Part shown: one piece after another, positions 4,785-5,128 of the stretch
Layout of the letters: each line of letters begins with the position of its first letter
How positions within the stretch are numbered: the first letter of the stretch is position 1
Assembly (NCBI GenBank): GCA_002396005.1
Contig: DGVW01000019.1
Span: 1 to 5,128, forward strand
DNA: 5,128 nt
From: Oribacterium sp. UBA4274
Lineage (GTDB): Bacteria > Bacillota > Clostridia > Lachnospirales > Lachnospiraceae
Direction: 5' to 3'
Made by a program: the position numbers and the translations under genes
Notes under the pieces: generated by a model
What the model was told of the DNA's origin: nothing
What the model saw: the letters and a program-made list of their open reading frames with translations, nothing else
Databases searched by the model: none

Positions 4785-5128
4785 TTACAGCAACATTATA
4801 GTGGAGCTATAGGTTTTAAAGGTCTGCTCGTCGAAGAGGATCCAGGTGATGCTTTCCAATGCTCCTGCATTTTCATCCACAAAATTTTTTGCTGTATTTA
4901 TCGCAGTTTCAGATGCCAAATCCAAAGGAAAATGATAGACACCGGTACCAAGAGAAGGAAGCCCGATGTTTTTTGCTTTATTTTCGGCAGCTAATGTTAA
5001 TATGCTTTTATAGCATGAAGAAAGGAGTTTAACTTCATCATGCATACCGTCCTGCCATTTGGGAGCTGCGGTGTGAATGATAAAATCAGCATTGGCATCA
5101 AAGGCACCGGTTATCCTGGCTTCACCGG
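4785..5128 (-). CDS. Macro-domain protein (ADP-ribose binding/hydrolysing), N-terminus outside
   Basis: The open frame continues without a stop to the right edge, so 113 complete C-terminal codons are visible and the true start is outside. The ATG at 5045 is internal, because conserved sequence lies upstream of it. The motifs match the MacroD/YmdB-type macro domain: GEARIT, then IIHTAAPKW, then LLSSCYKSIL, and the phosphate-binding loop LPSLGTGVYHFP. Such proteins remove ADP-ribose from proteins or deacetylate O-acetyl-ADP-ribose in the cytosol. The N-terminal signature of these enzymes, including the Asn-rich and Gly-rich active-site loop, is outside the window, so activity cannot be judged. 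Compared with a typical domain of about 170 residues, roughly 55-60 are missing. The secreted-protein gene follows 39 bp downstream on the same strand. Confidence 0.92.
   Translation of the reverse strand, partial: GEARITGAFDANADFIIHTAAPKWQDGMHDEVKLLSSCYKSILTLAAENKAKNIGLPSLGTGVYHFPLDLASETAINTAKNFVDENAGALESITWILFDEQTFKTYSSTIMLL
4795..4800 (-). promoter_or_regulatory. Possible -10 box for the secreted-protein gene
   Basis: A perfect TATAAT on the minus strand lies inside the last codons of the macro-domain gene, about 50 nt before the ATG at 4745. No acceptable -35 is seen at 16-18 nt and there is no TGn extension, so it may be part of the coding sequence only. Confidence 0.25.

Overview
The window looks like chromosomal DNA of a Gram-positive anaerobe of the class Clostridia, most likely a Lachnospiraceae relative such as Butyrivibrio. 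This is inferred from three things: a secreted protein with a cell-wall-binding-type repeat of the style common in that family, a lipoprotein ApbE, and a PAS-GGDEF-EAL regulator. No database search was possible. Four protein genes are present, all on the minus strand, and they are separated by three tRNA genes. The two complete tRNAs do not encode the CCA tail.

Left to right: the 5' part of a tRNA-Gln(CTG) runs off the left edge (1-45, minus) behind a good promoter. A hairpin follows, and then apbE (217-1338, minus, TTG start), a lipoprotein FAD:protein FMN transferase. The apbE promoter lies back-to-back with that of tRNA-Ser(CGA) (1538-1623, plus), and the two promoters appear to overlap at their -35 elements. 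The tRNA-Ser unit ends in a very long hairpin terminator. Directly beside it is the terminator of the convergent gene (1754-3526, minus), a cytosolic PAS-GGDEF-EAL protein whose GGDEF motif is destroyed and whose EAL site looks intact, so probably a c-di-GMP phosphodiesterase. Next come tRNA-Leu(TAA) (3808-3893, minus) with promoter and terminator, then about 260 bases without a gene holding one strong hairpin. A small secreted protein (4155-4745, minus) follows, with one choline-binding-like repeat and an unrecognised C-terminal half. Just upstream of it is the C-terminal part of a macro-domain (ADP-ribose hydrolase type) protein that runs off the right edge.

The protein genes do not form one pathway. 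apbE and the EAL protein each appear to be single-gene units with their own 3' hairpins. Only the macro-domain gene and the secreted-protein gene are close enough (39 bp) to be co-transcribed. No gene-free stretch exceeds 300 bases. I saw no CRISPR array, insertion sequence or clear riboswitch, and nothing that amounts to a new multi-gene system. The most unusual points are the shared divergent promoter region, the dyad symmetries lying over two tRNA promoters, and the uncharacterised secreted protein.
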